Assembly: GCF_036378875.1 (NCBI RefSeq)
Contig: NZ_DASUVO010000162.1
Span: 50,353-114,352, forward strand
DNA from: Actinophytocola sp036378875
GTDB lineage: Bacteria; Actinomycetota; Actinomycetes; Mycobacteriales; Pseudonocardiaceae
Direction of reading: 5' to 3'
Length of the DNA: 64,000 bases
Below the pieces are notes generated by a model. That model was not told the DNA's origin. It made no database searches and saw only the letters and a list, made by a program, of their open reading frames with translations. Positions 16,065 to 24,247 of the stretch are shown here, piece after piece. How positions within the stretch are numbered: position 1 is the stretch's first letter; every line of letters starts with the position of its first letter. Made by a program: the position numbers and the translations under genes.

Positions 16065-16078
16065 TGGGAGCGCTCCCA
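16065..16078. promoter_or_regulatory. LacI-family operator identical to the CebR box
   Basis: TGGGAGCGCTCCCA is a perfect 14-bp palindrome. The same 14-mer is the binding site of CebR, the LacI-type repressor of cello-oligosaccharide uptake in Streptomyces. It sits just downstream of the -10 box, where a bound repressor would block initiation. Confidence 0.65.
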
Positions 16079-16106
16079 GACTCCGCGACGACGCGAAGGC
16101 GAGACG

Positions 16107-16682
16107 ATGTGGCGCATCCTGCTGTTCGTCGTGGTGGCGTTGGCGACCACCGGCTGCGGTGGTGACACTCCGCCCATCGCGCCCCACGGGCATCAGCAGG
16201 CCCCGTCCGACGACCCGATGTTGGCGCCCGCCGGCGACACCGGCACCCCGGCGCTGAGCCAACCCGTCGCGACGATGGACGACCTGGCCTCGTGGGTGGG
16301 TAGCGTGACCGGCGAGTGCGCTGACGTCACGGCGGCGAGCGAGGACGAGTTGGCCGACTACCTCGGACCGGCCCGGATGAGCTGGTACGGGCCGTTCGTC
16401 GCGGAGTGGGCGACGTGCGGCATCGAACCGTACGACAAGCTGGGGCTGGTGCTGTTCGAGCCGGGACAACAGCGCGCGCTGCAGGAGTTCTGGCTGCGCG
16501 GCCTCGAGTCGGGCGAGATCGCCGACAACCCGGACTGGGCGTTCGGCAACGGCTTCGCGGTCACCGCGGGCCCGCTGGGCACCGAACGCCTCGGCCTGCA
16601 CTACCTGTGGTGCGAGCCGGTCGAAGGAACGGACACGCACACGATCCCCGCGGACGTCGAGGGCTGCGTGTACGCGAAGTGA
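16107..16682 (+). CDS. Putative secreted lipoprotein
   Basis: The 191-residue protein has a lipoprotein signal peptide (MWRILLFVVVALATTGC) with lipobox ATTGC, so it should be anchored outside the membrane through Cys17. The mature part begins with a Pro/Gln-rich linker and continues as a globular domain with four further Cys that may form disulfides. I recognise no family. The promoter and CebR-type operator immediately upstream suggest control by a LacI-family sugar regulator, possibly cellobiose-responsive, which hints at a role in carbohydrate sensing or binding (inference). Confidence 0.75.
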   Translation: MWRILLFVVVALATTGCGGDTPPIAPHGHQQAPSDDPMLAPAGDTGTPALSQPVATMDDLASWVGSVTGECADVTAASEDELADYLGPARMSWYGPFVAEWATCGIEPYDKLGLVLFEPGQQRALQEFWLRGLESGEIADNPDWAFGNGFAVTAGPLGTERLGLHYLWCEPVEGTDTHTIPADVEGCVYAK

Positions 16683-16749
16683 GGGACCGCGGCCACCTCG
16701 CGAGTAATTCTCAGGATGGTTGCCCGGTCTCCACGCGCGAGGTAGCTTA

Positions 16750-16765
16750 CTAAGCGCTTGCTTAG
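16750..16765. promoter_or_regulatory. TetR-type operator of acyl-CoA operon (KstR2-like)
   Basis: CTAAGCGCTTGCTTAG is a perfect 6-4-6 inverted repeat 22 nt before the first start codon of the operon. Read on the minus strand, the overlapping 14-mer AGCAAGCGCTTAGT fits the KstR2 motif AnCAAGnnCTTGnT at 9 of its 10 fixed positions. The TetR gene at the operon's end is the obvious candidate ligand. Confidence 0.6.
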
Positions 16766-16787
16766 CTCGTCGACCGAAGGAGAATCC

Positions 16788-17543
16788 GTGGCCCCGTCCC
16801 GTGTCGCGATCGTCACCGGAGCTGCTCGTGGCATTGGCGCCGCCGTCGCCAAGCGTCTTGCCCAGGACGGCTTCGCCGTCGGGGTCGTCGACCTCGTCGA
16901 GGACAACTGCAAGGACACCGTCGCCGCCATCCAGGCCGCGGGCGGCACGGCTCTGGCGGTCGGCGCTGACGTGTCGAACGCGGAGCAGGTGGCGGCCGGC
17001 GTCAGCCGGGTCGCCGAGGAGCTCGGCGCGCCGACCGTGCTGGTCAACAACGCCGGCGTCCTTCGTGACAACCTGCTGTTCAAGATGTCCGAGGACGACT
17101 GGGACACGGTGCTGAACGTCCACCTGCGGGGCGCGTTCCTGATGAGCCGCGAGGTGCAGAAGCACCAGACGGAGCAGAAGTGGGGCCGCATCGTCAACCT
17201 GTCCAGCACCTCCGCGCTCGGCAACCGGGGCCAGGCCAACTACTCCGCGGCCAAGGCCGGCATGCAGGGCTTCACCAAGACGCTCGCCATCGAGCTCGGC
17301 AAGTTCGGCGTCACCGCCAACGCCATCGCGCCGGGGTTCATCGAGACCGACATGACCGCGGCGACCGCGGCCCGTGTCGGGATGGACTTCGAACGGTTCA
17401 AGGAGGGCGCGGCCGCCGCGATCCCCGTGCGGCGCGTCGGCCAGCCGGAGGACATCGCCGCGTGCGTGTCGTACCTCGTCAGCGACGAGGCCGGGTTCGT
17501 GTCCGGCCAGGTGATCTACGTGGCCGGCGGGCCACAGGACTGA
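16788..17543 (+). CDS. SDR oxidoreductase, 3-oxoacyl-ACP/3-hydroxyacyl-CoA type (FabG-like)
   Basis: The 251-residue protein is a classical short-chain dehydrogenase: TGAARGIGAA cofactor loop at about residues 11-20, NNAGV, catalytic Ser in NLSSTSA, YSAAK (Tyr/Lys), and a C-terminal GQVIYVAGG. It probably interconverts a 3-hydroxyacyl and 3-oxoacyl thioester with NAD(P). The GTG at 16788 has GAAGGAG at the right distance. It opens a tight five-gene operon with a MaoC hydratase, two acyl-CoA dehydrogenases and a TetR, which together could run dehydrogenation, hydration and second oxidation of one acyl-CoA. Confidence 0.9.
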   Translation: MAPSRVAIVTGAARGIGAAVAKRLAQDGFAVGVVDLVEDNCKDTVAAIQAAGGTALAVGADVSNAEQVAAGVSRVAEELGAPTVLVNNAGVLRDNLLFKMSEDDWDTVLNVHLRGAFLMSREVQKHQTEQKWGRIVNLSSTSALGNRGQANYSAAKAGMQGFTKTLAIELGKFGVTANAIAPGFIETDMTAATAARVGMDFERFKEGAAAAIPVRRVGQPEDIAACVSYLVSDEAGFVSGQVIYVAGGPQD

Positions 17544-17551
17544 GGCACACG

Positions 17552-18004
17552 ATGCGCATCTTCGCCTCCCTCGACGAGTTCGCCGCCGCCAAGGGTGAGC
17601 ACCTCGGCCACGGCGACTGGCACACGGTCACCCAGGAGCAGGTCGACCAGTTCGCCGACGCGACGGGCGACCACCAGTGGATCCATGTGGACGCGGAGAA
17701 GGCCGCGCAGGGCCCGTTCGGGACGACCATCGCCCACGGCTACCTCACGCTGTCGCTGATCCCGTTCCTGGGCAAGGAGATCTTCCGCGTCGACGGCCTG
17801 TCGATGGGCATCAACTACGGGCTCGGCAAGGTCCGCTTCCCGTCGGTGGTCCCGGTCGGCGCCCGCATCCGCGCCGGCGCGGAACTCGTCGACCTCACCG
17901 ACCGGCCGCAGGGCACACAGGCCACCCTGCGGTGGACGATCGAGGTCGAAGGCAACGATAAGCCGGCCTGTGTCGCCGAGACGATCGTGGTGTACGTGCC
18001 GTGA
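17552..18004 (+). CDS. MaoC-family (R)-specific enoyl-CoA hydratase
   Basis: The 150-residue protein is a single hot-dog domain with the hydratase 2 motif: FADATGDHQWIHVD (catalytic Asp and His) followed by GPFGTTIAHGYLTLSL. It should add water to a trans-2-enoyl-CoA. It starts 8 nt after the SDR stop and its stop overlaps the GTG of the next gene (GTGA), so it is translationally coupled within the operon. Confidence 0.92.
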   Translation: MRIFASLDEFAAAKGEHLGHGDWHTVTQEQVDQFADATGDHQWIHVDAEKAAQGPFGTTIAHGYLTLSLIPFLGKEIFRVDGLSMGINYGLGKVRFPSVVPVGARIRAGAELVDLTDRPQGTQATLRWTIEVEGNDKPACVAETIVVYVP

Positions 18005-19170
18005 ACGACAAAGAGTTGCGGGAGCTGACCCGCGAGTTCCTCAGCAACAACGACCACCAGACCATGGACAAGGTGGACTTCCTGCGTGCCCGGTTCGACG
18101 CCGGTCTCGCGTGGGTCCACTTCCCCACCGGGCTCGGCGGCCTGGATCTCCCGCGCGCCATGCAGTCCGTTGTGGACGAGGAGTTGGCCGGCACGCCGGA
18201 CAACGAGCCGCGCCGCATCGGCATCGGGCTCGGCATGGCCGCACCGACGATCCTCACTTTCGGCACGGAGGAGCAGAAGCAGCGCTACCTGCGTCCACTG
18301 TGGATCGGCGAGGAGGTGTGGTGCCAGCTGTTCTCCGAGCCGGGCGCCGGTTCGGACCTCGCCGCGGTCGGCACCCGGGCGGTGAAGGACGGGGACGACT
18401 GGCTGGTCACGGGCCAGAAGGTCTGGACGTCCAGCGCGCACAACGCCCGCTTCGCCATCCTGTTGGCCCGCACCGACCCGGACCTGCCGAAGCACGCCGG
18501 GTTGTCGTACTTCATCCTCGACATGACCGACCCCGGCGTGGAAGTCCGGCCGCTGCGACAGATCACCGGCGAGGCGGAGTTCAACGAGGTCTTCATGACC
18601 GACGCGCGGGTGCCGGACGCGAACCGGCTCGGCGCGGTCGGTGAGGGGTGGAAGGTCGCGCAGACCACGCTGATGAACGAGCGGGTCGCCATCGGCAGCC
18701 GTCCCACGCCGGGTGGCAGCATGGCCGACGTGGTCGCGCAGACGTGGCGCGACAACCCCGACAAGCACACACCCGAACTGCACGACCGGCTGCTGGACCT
18801 GTGGACGCGGTCGGAGGCGCTGCGGTTGGCGGGTGCCCGGCTGCGTCAGCAGCTCGCCGCCGGCGCCCCCGGCCCAGAGGGCTCGGCGATGAAGCTCGCG
18901 TTCGCCCAGCTCGCACAGCAGGTGTCAGGGCTCGAGGTCGAACTGCTCGGCGAGGACGGCCTGCGGTACGACGACTGGACGTTGCGCCGGCCGGAGAAAG
19001 TGGACTTCGTCGGCCGCGGCGCCGGCTACCGCTACCTGCGTGCGAAGGGCAACTCGATCGAGGGCGGCACGTCCGAGGTGCTGCGCAACATCATCGCCGA
19101 ACGCGTGCTCGGTCTGCCGGCGGAACCCAGGACGGACACCAAGGTCGCGTGGAAGGACCTGCCACGATGA
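18001..19170 (+). CDS. Acyl-CoA dehydrogenase (first of a pair)
   Basis: The 389-residue protein has the acyl-CoA dehydrogenase fold: N-terminal helical region, WCQLFSEPGAGSDLAAVGTRA (FAD-binding beta-domain block, partly quoted), KVWTSSAHNA, and C-terminal GGTSEVLRNIIAERVLGLP. It oxidises an acyl-CoA to the 2-enoyl-CoA, passing electrons to ETF. It is followed with a 4-nt ATGA overlap by a second, divergent acyl-CoA dehydrogenase. In mycobacterial steroid catabolism such adjacent pairs form alpha2beta2 heterotetramers; the same is likely here. Confidence 0.93.
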   Translation: MNDKELRELTREFLSNNDHQTMDKVDFLRARFDAGLAWVHFPTGLGGLDLPRAMQSVVDEELAGTPDNEPRRIGIGLGMAAPTILTFGTEEQKQRYLRPLWIGEEVWCQLFSEPGAGSDLAAVGTRAVKDGDDWLVTGQKVWTSSAHNARFAILLARTDPDLPKHAGLSYFILDMTDPGVEVRPLRQITGEAEFNEVFMTDARVPDANRLGAVGEGWKVAQTTLMNERVAIGSRPTPGGSMADVVAQTWRDNPDKHTPELHDRLLDLWTRSEALRLAGARLRQQLAAGAPGPEGSAMKLAFAQLAQQVSGLEVELLGEDGLRYDDWTLRRPEKVDFVGRGAGYRYLRAKGNSIEGGTSEVLRNIIAERVLGLPAEPRTDTKVAWKDLPR

Positions 19171-20252
19171 ACCTGCTGTACACCGACGTCGAGACCGATC
19201 TCCGGGCCAGCGTCAGGGATCTGCTCACCGACCGCGCCCAACCGGCCGCGGTGCTGGCGCGCTGCGAGACTGACCAGCCGTACGACCTCGACCTGTGGCG
19301 TGAGCTGGTGGGTCTGGGCGCCACCTCACTGCACGTGCCGGAGGAGTTGGGCGGACAGGGCGCGTCGGTCCGCGAAACCGCGGTGGTCATGGAGGAACTG
19401 GGCCGGTTCGTCGCACCGGTGCCGTTCCTCGGCAGCGCGGTCCTCGCCACCACGGCGTTGCTGGGCTGCAAGCCGTCGAACGAGGTGCGCGAGCTGCTTG
19501 GCGCGATCGGTGACGGCTCGACGATCGCCACGCTCGCGCTGTCACTGGCCACCGCACCGGGTTCGACCACTCCGGACACCATCCGGTCCGGCAGCGGGCT
19601 GTCCGGCCGGATCCGTTCCGTCGCCGACGCGCGGGTCGCGGACGTACTGGTCGTGCCCGCGCAGGGCCAGGACGGGCTGGAGCTGCACGCCGTTCCCGTC
19701 GCACAGCAGGGAGTCACGGTCACGCCGGCGACCTCGCTCGACCTGACCCGCCCGATCGCGGACGTCACCCTCGACGGCGCGACCAGCACACCGCTGGCCG
19801 GCCCGGAGTCCGCCGAGTCCGCAGTAGACAGTGCACTGTGGACCGGCGCGGGACTGCTGGCCTCGGAGCAGCTGGGCATCGCGGAGTGGTGCCTCGACAC
19901 GACGGTCGCGTACCTGAAGGATCGCAACCAGTTCGGCCGCCCGGTCGGCTCGTTCCAGGCGTTGAAGCACCGGCTGGCCGACGTGTGGCAGGACCTCGTG
20001 CTGGCCCGCGCGGTGGCGAGGAACGCCGCGGACGACCCCGGTCAGCTGGCCGCGAGCATGGCGAAGTCGCTGTGCTCGACGGTGGCGGTGCACGCCGCGG
20101 AGGAGTGCGTGCAGCTGCACGGCGGCATCGGCATGACGTGGGAGCACCCGGCGCACCTGTACCTCAAGCGCGCCAAGGCCGACTCGATCGCGCTCGGCAC
20201 GGCGGGCCGGCACCGCCAACTGCTCGCGCCGCACGCGAACATCACCGCGTGA
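19167..20252 (+). CDS. Acyl-CoA dehydrogenase (second of a pair)
   Basis: The 361-residue protein is a shorter, more divergent acyl-CoA dehydrogenase: LHVPEELGGQGAS near residue 50, VVMEELGRFV, KDRNQFGRPVGSFQALKH (the family signature before the C-terminal domain) and LHGGIGMTWEHPAHLYLKRA near the end. The middle beta-domain is poorly conserved. It most likely forms a complex with the preceding gene product. Its GTG/TGA junction with the TetR gene also overlaps by 4 nt. Confidence 0.92.
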   Translation: MNLLYTDVETDLRASVRDLLTDRAQPAAVLARCETDQPYDLDLWRELVGLGATSLHVPEELGGQGASVRETAVVMEELGRFVAPVPFLGSAVLATTALLGCKPSNEVRELLGAIGDGSTIATLALSLATAPGSTTPDTIRSGSGLSGRIRSVADARVADVLVVPAQGQDGLELHAVPVAQQGVTVTPATSLDLTRPIADVTLDGATSTPLAGPESAESAVDSALWTGAGLLASEQLGIAEWCLDTTVAYLKDRNQFGRPVGSFQALKHRLADVWQDLVLARAVARNAADDPGQLAASMAKSLCSTVAVHAAEECVQLHGGIGMTWEHPAHLYLKRAKADSIALGTAGRHRQLLAPHANITA

Positions 20253-20857
20253 CCGAGCCGCCCGAGGATCTGTGGCCGGACGTGCGGCCGGACACCGCAC
20301 GCCGGCTGATGGCGGCCGCCGTCGAACTGTTCGCCACGCGTGGCTACCACGCCACGACGACCCGCGACATCGCGACGGCGGCCGGCATGTCCCCTGCCGC
20401 CCTGTACGTCCACTTCCCGGCGAAGTCGGCCGTGCTGTTCGCGATCAGCCGCCACGGCCACGAACGAACCCTCAAGCTGGTCCAAACCACCGTGGCGAAA
20501 CACCCCGACCCGGTCGACGCCATGCGCACACTGGTGGAACAGTTCGTGGCCTGGCACGCGAAACGACACGTGATCGCCAGGGTCGTCCAGCACGAGCTGA
20601 CCGCCCTGGCCCCGGAGGACTTCGAAGTGGTCCGGGAACTACGCCGCACCACCGAGAACCTGGTCCGCGACCTGATCACCCACGGCGTCGAGGCCGGCGT
20701 GTTCACGGTCCCGGACGTCCGGACCGCGGCCCGCGCCGTGCTGTCACTGGGCATCGACGTCGCCCGCTGGTACTCCCCCACCAGCAGACCAGCACCCGAG
20801 GTACTGGGCAAACAGTACGCGGAACTGGTGCTGAGCATGCTCGGCTACACGAGCTGA
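20249..20857 (+). CDS. TetR-family regulator of the acyl-CoA operon
   Basis: The 202-residue protein has an N-terminal TetR helix-turn-helix (LMAAAVELFATRGYHATTTRDIATAAGMSPAALYVHFPAKSAVL, shown here only in part as ATAAGMSPAALYVHF) at about residues 20-63 and a helical ligand domain. Ligands of such regulators in actinobacteria are often acyl-CoA esters of the pathway they control (KstR, KstR2). Its position as last gene of the operon and the operator at 16750 suggest autoregulation. Its 3' end overlaps the convergent DeoR gene by 13 nt. Confidence 0.9.
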   Translation: MTEPPEDLWPDVRPDTARRLMAAAVELFATRGYHATTTRDIATAAGMSPAALYVHFPAKSAVLFAISRHGHERTLKLVQTTVAKHPDPVDAMRTLVEQFVAWHAKRHVIARVVQHELTALAPEDFEVVRELRRTTENLVRDLITHGVEAGVFTVPDVRTAARAVLSLGIDVARWYSPTSRPAPEVLGKQYAELVLSMLGYTS

Positions 20858-21627
20858 ACCGTCACGCCCTCTGCCTCGAACGCGGCCACCAGCTCCGGGG
20901 ATGCGTCGATGTCCGTGATCAGCGTGTCGATGGCCGATGTCGGGCAGATGCGGGCGAAGGCGTGGCGGCCGAGCTTGGTGCTGTCGGCCACCACGACCAC
21001 GCGGCGGGCGTGTTCGGTCATCAGGCGGTTGATGCTGGCCTCGCCCTCGTGGTGGGCGTACGCCCCGCGCACGGGGTCGACGGCGTCCACACCGAGGAAC
21101 ACGACGTCCATCGTGATCTCGTCGAGGACTCGGGTCGCCAGGGGGCCGCTCAGCTCGAACGAGGCCGGCCGGGCCACGCCGCCCGTCACGACGATCTTCA
21201 CCTGTGGACGGACGGCCAGCTCGCCTGCGATGTTGAGTGCGTTGGTCACCACGGTCACGCCGGGCTCGTCCGTGCCGTTCAGTTCCGGGCGCAGCGCGAG
21301 GGCTCGTGCGACCTCGGTTGTCGTGGTGCCGCCGTTCAGGCCGACGACGTTTCCCCGTGCCACCAGTGCGGCGGCGGCGCGGCCGATCCGTTCCTTCTCC
21401 GAGGTGTGGCGGCCGGTCTTGTAGCGCAGTGGCAGGTCGTAGGCCACGTTGTTGACCACCGCGCCGCCGCGGGTCCTGGTCAGCAGTTGCTGCTCGGCGA
21501 GGTGGTCGAGGTCGCGGCGGATGGTGGCGGCGGACACGTCCAGCTCCTCGGCGAGGTCGTCCACGTCGACCCTGCCGCGCTGCCCGAGCAGGTCCAGCAG
21601 GGTGCTCAGCCGCTCATATCGATCCAC
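20845..21627 (-). CDS. DeoR-family sugar regulator
   Basis: The 260-residue protein begins with a DeoR helix-turn-helix (RYERLSTLLDLLGQRGRVDVDDLAEELDVSAATIRRDLDHLAEQ region, residues 2-45) followed by the sugar-phosphate sensor domain with GGTTTTEVARAL, VVTNALNIAGEL, VVVTGGVARPAS and the late ADSTKLGRHAF block. DeoR regulators respond to phosphorylated sugars. The nearest sugar genes are the ROK kinase/PfkB/aldolase operon at 24.2-26.4 kb, a possible target. The GTG at 21627 (VDRYERL) matches family starts better than the TTG at 21636. Confidence 0.9.
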   Translation of the reverse strand: MDRYERLSTLLDLLGQRGRVDVDDLAEELDVSAATIRRDLDHLAEQQLLTRTRGGAVVNNVAYDLPLRYKTGRHTSEKERIGRAAAALVARGNVVGLNGGTTTTEVARALALRPELNGTDEPGVTVVTNALNIAGELAVRPQVKIVVTGGVARPASFELSGPLATRVLDEITMDVVFLGVDAVDPVRGAYAHHEGEASINRLMTEHARRVVVVADSTKLGRHAFARICPTSAIDTLITDIDASPELVAAFEAEGVTVQLV

Positions 21628-21641
21628 GCGGTGCAATGTAA

Positions 21642-21674
21642 ACCGGTGGCCGGGAGGAGCTCCCGGCCACCGGT
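21642..21674 (-). terminator. Strong hairpin terminator
   Basis: A perfect 15-bp GC-rich stem (21642-21656 with 21660-21674, 3-nt loop) lies 6 nt past the stop of the CU044-type gene; on the minus strand it is followed by TTTAC. It fits an intrinsic terminator for the sigma-factor operon. Confidence 0.75.
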
Positions 21675-21679
21675 ACCGC

Positions 21680-22618
21680 TTACGACGGCAGCGTGTCGGT
21701 CCACTCGGTGGTGATCTCGGCGCTGCCGGTCTCGTCGACCGAGTAGATCGCGCCCTCCGGGGTGACGAACCTCGACGCCCCGGTCACCTGGCCGGTCGCC
21801 GTGTCGACGACGAACCGCTGGCCGCCCGGCAGCAGCAGGCCCTGCCCGCCCGGCACCTCACCCAGGCTCTGGACATCCGGGAACGTGGCGATCGCGCGGA
21901 AGGCCGCGGCCCGGACCTCCGGCGGCGCCGGCAGCGTGGACACCAGCATGAACAGCGAGTCGAACTGGGCCTCCGCCAGAAGCTCCGGGGTGTCCCGCAG
22001 CGGTCCCGCGCTCGACCTGCCGTCGCCGTTCCGGATGGCCTCGATGATCCAGGTCTTCAGGGCCTCCGGCTCGGTGGGCAGGGCCCGCAGCTGCTCGAGC
22101 GTCAGGCCAGCGCCGTACATGTCGAACGGGTACTGCCTCGGCTCCCCGATCCCCGGCATGGCCTTGCCGTCGGTCTTCAGACCACCGAACCACGTCCGGC
22201 CGTCCCGCCCGGTCCAGTAGTCCCACGTGTCCGCCGGGTCCACCGGACCGTCGGCGCGCACGATAGTCACCTTGACGTGCCAGTACTCGCCGGAGCCCTC
22301 GGGGGCCTTCGCGGCCGCGGTGGCCGCCGCGAGGAGGACCTGCTGGGCGGTGACCGTCTTCGTCGGCGCGGCGTTGTCGGCACTCACCGTCGGGTTGTCG
22401 GTGCCGGCGGGCTGGCCGCCGGGCAGGACCGCGATCGCCACGGCGGCAGCGGCGGCCGTGACCGTGATGCCGGTGCCCACGGCCAGCCACCGGGTGTGCC
22501 GCCGGGGGCCCGGTCCGCCGTTGATCCGGTTCTGGAGCCGGTGACGGCTGTGGTCGATCACGTCCTGGCACGGGTCGGGCTCGGCGAGTGCCGCGTGCAG
22601 TGACTGCAGGTCATTCAT
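21680..22618 (-). CDS. CU044_5270-family membrane protein, probable sigma-factor partner
   Basis: The 312-residue protein has a short cytosolic N-terminus (~40 residues), one membrane helix at about 42-64 (LAVGTGITVTAAAAAVAIAV) and a large extracytoplasmic domain containing EYWHVKV, WDYWTGRDGRTWFGG and GLLLPGGQRFVVDTATGQV. This layout is that of the CU044_5270 family, usually encoded just after an ECF-type sigma factor, as here (8-nt overlap). It is a candidate anti-sigma or signal-sensing protein, although no ZAS-type zinc motif is visible. Confidence 0.82.
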   Translation of the reverse strand: MNDLQSLHAALAEPDPCQDVIDHSRHRLQNRINGGPGPRRHTRWLAVGTGITVTAAAAAVAIAVLPGGQPAGTDNPTVSADNAAPTKTVTAQQVLLAAATAAAKAPEGSGEYWHVKVTIVRADGPVDPADTWDYWTGRDGRTWFGGLKTDGKAMPGIGEPRQYPFDMYGAGLTLEQLRALPTEPEALKTWIIEAIRNGDGRSSAGPLRDTPELLAEAQFDSLFMLVSTLPAPPEVRAAAFRAIATFPDVQSLGEVPGGQGLLLPGGQRFVVDTATGQVTGASRFVTPEGAIYSVDETGSAEITTEWTDTLPS

Positions 22619-23174
22619 CGGGTGTCTCCTGAGAAAGGACAAGGTTGAGCTTCTTGCGGGCACGGGTGAGCCGGGAGCCGACCGTGCCGGGGGAGATGCC
22701 GAGCGCTTCGGCCACTTCGTCGTAGGCGAGCTGGCCGAGCGCCACGAGCAGGAGCACGTCCCGCTCCCCTTTGGACAACCGGGACAGCGCCGGCGCGAGC
22801 CGTGGGAGCAGCCGCTTGGCGGCCACGGACGCGACCACCCTGCTCTCGTGCCCCTCGACGGCCGAGGTCACCTCGAGACGCGCCAGCGCGCGGTAGTGGC
22901 GGGCCTCTTTGCGGCGGTGCCGGGCCACCAGGTTCGTGGCGATGCCGAACAGCCAGACCCGCAGGTCACCGCGCCCGGGGTCGAACGAGCCCCGGCGGTC
23001 GAACGCGACGAGAAAGGTCTCCGCGGCGACGTCCTCGGCGGTCTGCGTGCCCAACCGGCTCGCCACGTAGCCGTAGATGGTCGCGAAGTAGCGGTCGTGC
23101 ACCTCGGTGAACAGCTGCGGGTCCCGTGTGAGCCGGGCGGCCAGGTCGGCGTCTGACACCTGCGTTCCCGTCAT
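22611..23174 (-). CDS. RNA polymerase ECF-type sigma factor
   Basis: The 187-residue protein has sigma region 2 (FTEVHDRYFATIYGYVASRLG, DVAAETFLVAF, WLFGIATNLVARHRR; residues ~20-90) and region 4 (LSKGERDVLLLVALGQLAYDEVAEALGISPGTVGSRLTRARKKL region; ~130-180). It directs RNA polymerase to a specific promoter set, probably in response to an envelope signal passed by the overlapping downstream membrane protein. The ATG at 23174 overlaps nothing and the gene is divergent from the pseudouridine synthase. Confidence 0.92.
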   Translation of the reverse strand: MTGTQVSDADLAARLTRDPQLFTEVHDRYFATIYGYVASRLGTQTAEDVAAETFLVAFDRRGSFDPGRGDLRVWLFGIATNLVARHRRKEARHYRALARLEVTSAVEGHESRVVASVAAKRLLPRLAPALSRLSKGERDVLLLVALGQLAYDEVAEALGISPGTVGSRLTRARKKLNLVLSQETPDE

Positions 23175-23281
23175 ATGTGTCCCTCGGTCATGTGGGTCCC
23201 TTCCAGTCGGCGGTCAGCTTTCACCACTACTTCGCCGTTCGCCGTTTCTTCTTCCCACGGGGTGATCCGTACGCTGGCGGG

Positions 23282-24205
23282 GTGCGCCGAACCACCCCCG
23301 CTCCCCTGCCGCAACGCCACGGCCTCGACCCGGCGCGCCTGCGGCTGCCGGAGGACGGCACGTGGCCGACGGTGCGGGCCTACCTGGGCGCGCGGCTGCC
23401 GAAGGTGGCTCCGGAGCGGATCGACGCGATGCTGGCCGAGGAACGTTTCGTCGCACTGGACGGTCCGGTGACGGCGACCACGAGGTACACGCCCGGCACC
23501 TTCGTGTGGTTCCACCGGGACCTGCCCGACGAGGTGCCGGTGCCGTTCACGATCGACGTCGTGCACCGTGACGACGACATCGTGGTCGCCGACAAGCCGC
23601 ACTTCCTGTCGACCATCCCGCGCGGGCGGCACGTCGTGGAGACGGCGCTGGTGCGGCTGCGGCGGCAGTTGGGGCTGCCGGCACTCGCGCCGGCCCACCG
23701 CCTCGACCGGCCGACCGCTGGGCTCGTGCTGTTCGTCGTGCGCCGGGAGCTGCGCGGGAAGTACCAGACGCTGTTCCGGGACCGGCGCGTGCACAAGGAG
23801 TACGAGGCGGTCGCCCCGCACCGGCCGGACCTGGCTCTGCCTACGGTGGTGCGGAGCCGGATCGTGAAGGAGCGCGGCGTGCTCGCCGCGCAGGAGGTGC
23901 CGGGCGAGCCGAACGCGGAGACCCGTGTCGAGCTCCTCGAACAGCGTGACGGGCTGGGCAGATACCGCCTCCTGCCGGCGACCGGCCGCACCCACCAGCT
24001 GCGGCTGCACATGTGCGGGCTCGGCGTCCCGATCCTGGGTGACACGTTCTACCCGACCGTGCTGGACCACCCGCTCGACGACTTCACCCGGCCACTGCAG
24101 CTGCTCGCGCAGGTGCTCGAGTTCGACGACCCGGTGTCCGGCGAACCACGCCGGTTCGAAAGCCGTCGGCGTCTGCTGGCGTGGCACTCTCCCGCCGAAT
24201 GGTGA
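23282..24205 (+). CDS. RluA-family pseudouridine synthase
   Basis: The 307-residue protein has the RluA catalytic motif APAHRLDRPTAGLVLF (catalytic Asp in HRLD) near residues 137-152 and LLPATGRTHQLRLHM later, plus VVADKPHFLSTIP. It isomerises uridine to pseudouridine in rRNA or tRNA. The N-terminal ~95 residues are longer than a minimal RluA domain and may be an RNA-binding S4-like region. GTG 23282 is the most plausible start; the frame upstream runs into the sigma gene promoter. Confidence 0.88.
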   Translation: MRRTTPAPLPQRHGLDPARLRLPEDGTWPTVRAYLGARLPKVAPERIDAMLAEERFVALDGPVTATTRYTPGTFVWFHRDLPDEVPVPFTIDVVHRDDDIVVADKPHFLSTIPRGRHVVETALVRLRRQLGLPALAPAHRLDRPTAGLVLFVVRRELRGKYQTLFRDRRVHKEYEAVAPHRPDLALPTVVRSRIVKERGVLAAQEVPGEPNAETRVELLEQRDGLGRYRLLPATGRTHQLRLHMCGLGVPILGDTFYPTVLDHPLDDFTRPLQLLAQVLEFDDPVSGEPRRFESRRRLLAWHSPAEW

Positions 24206-24247
24206 CAGGTACGGTGATGCGACCCCACTACCTGCGAAGGCGGTGAC

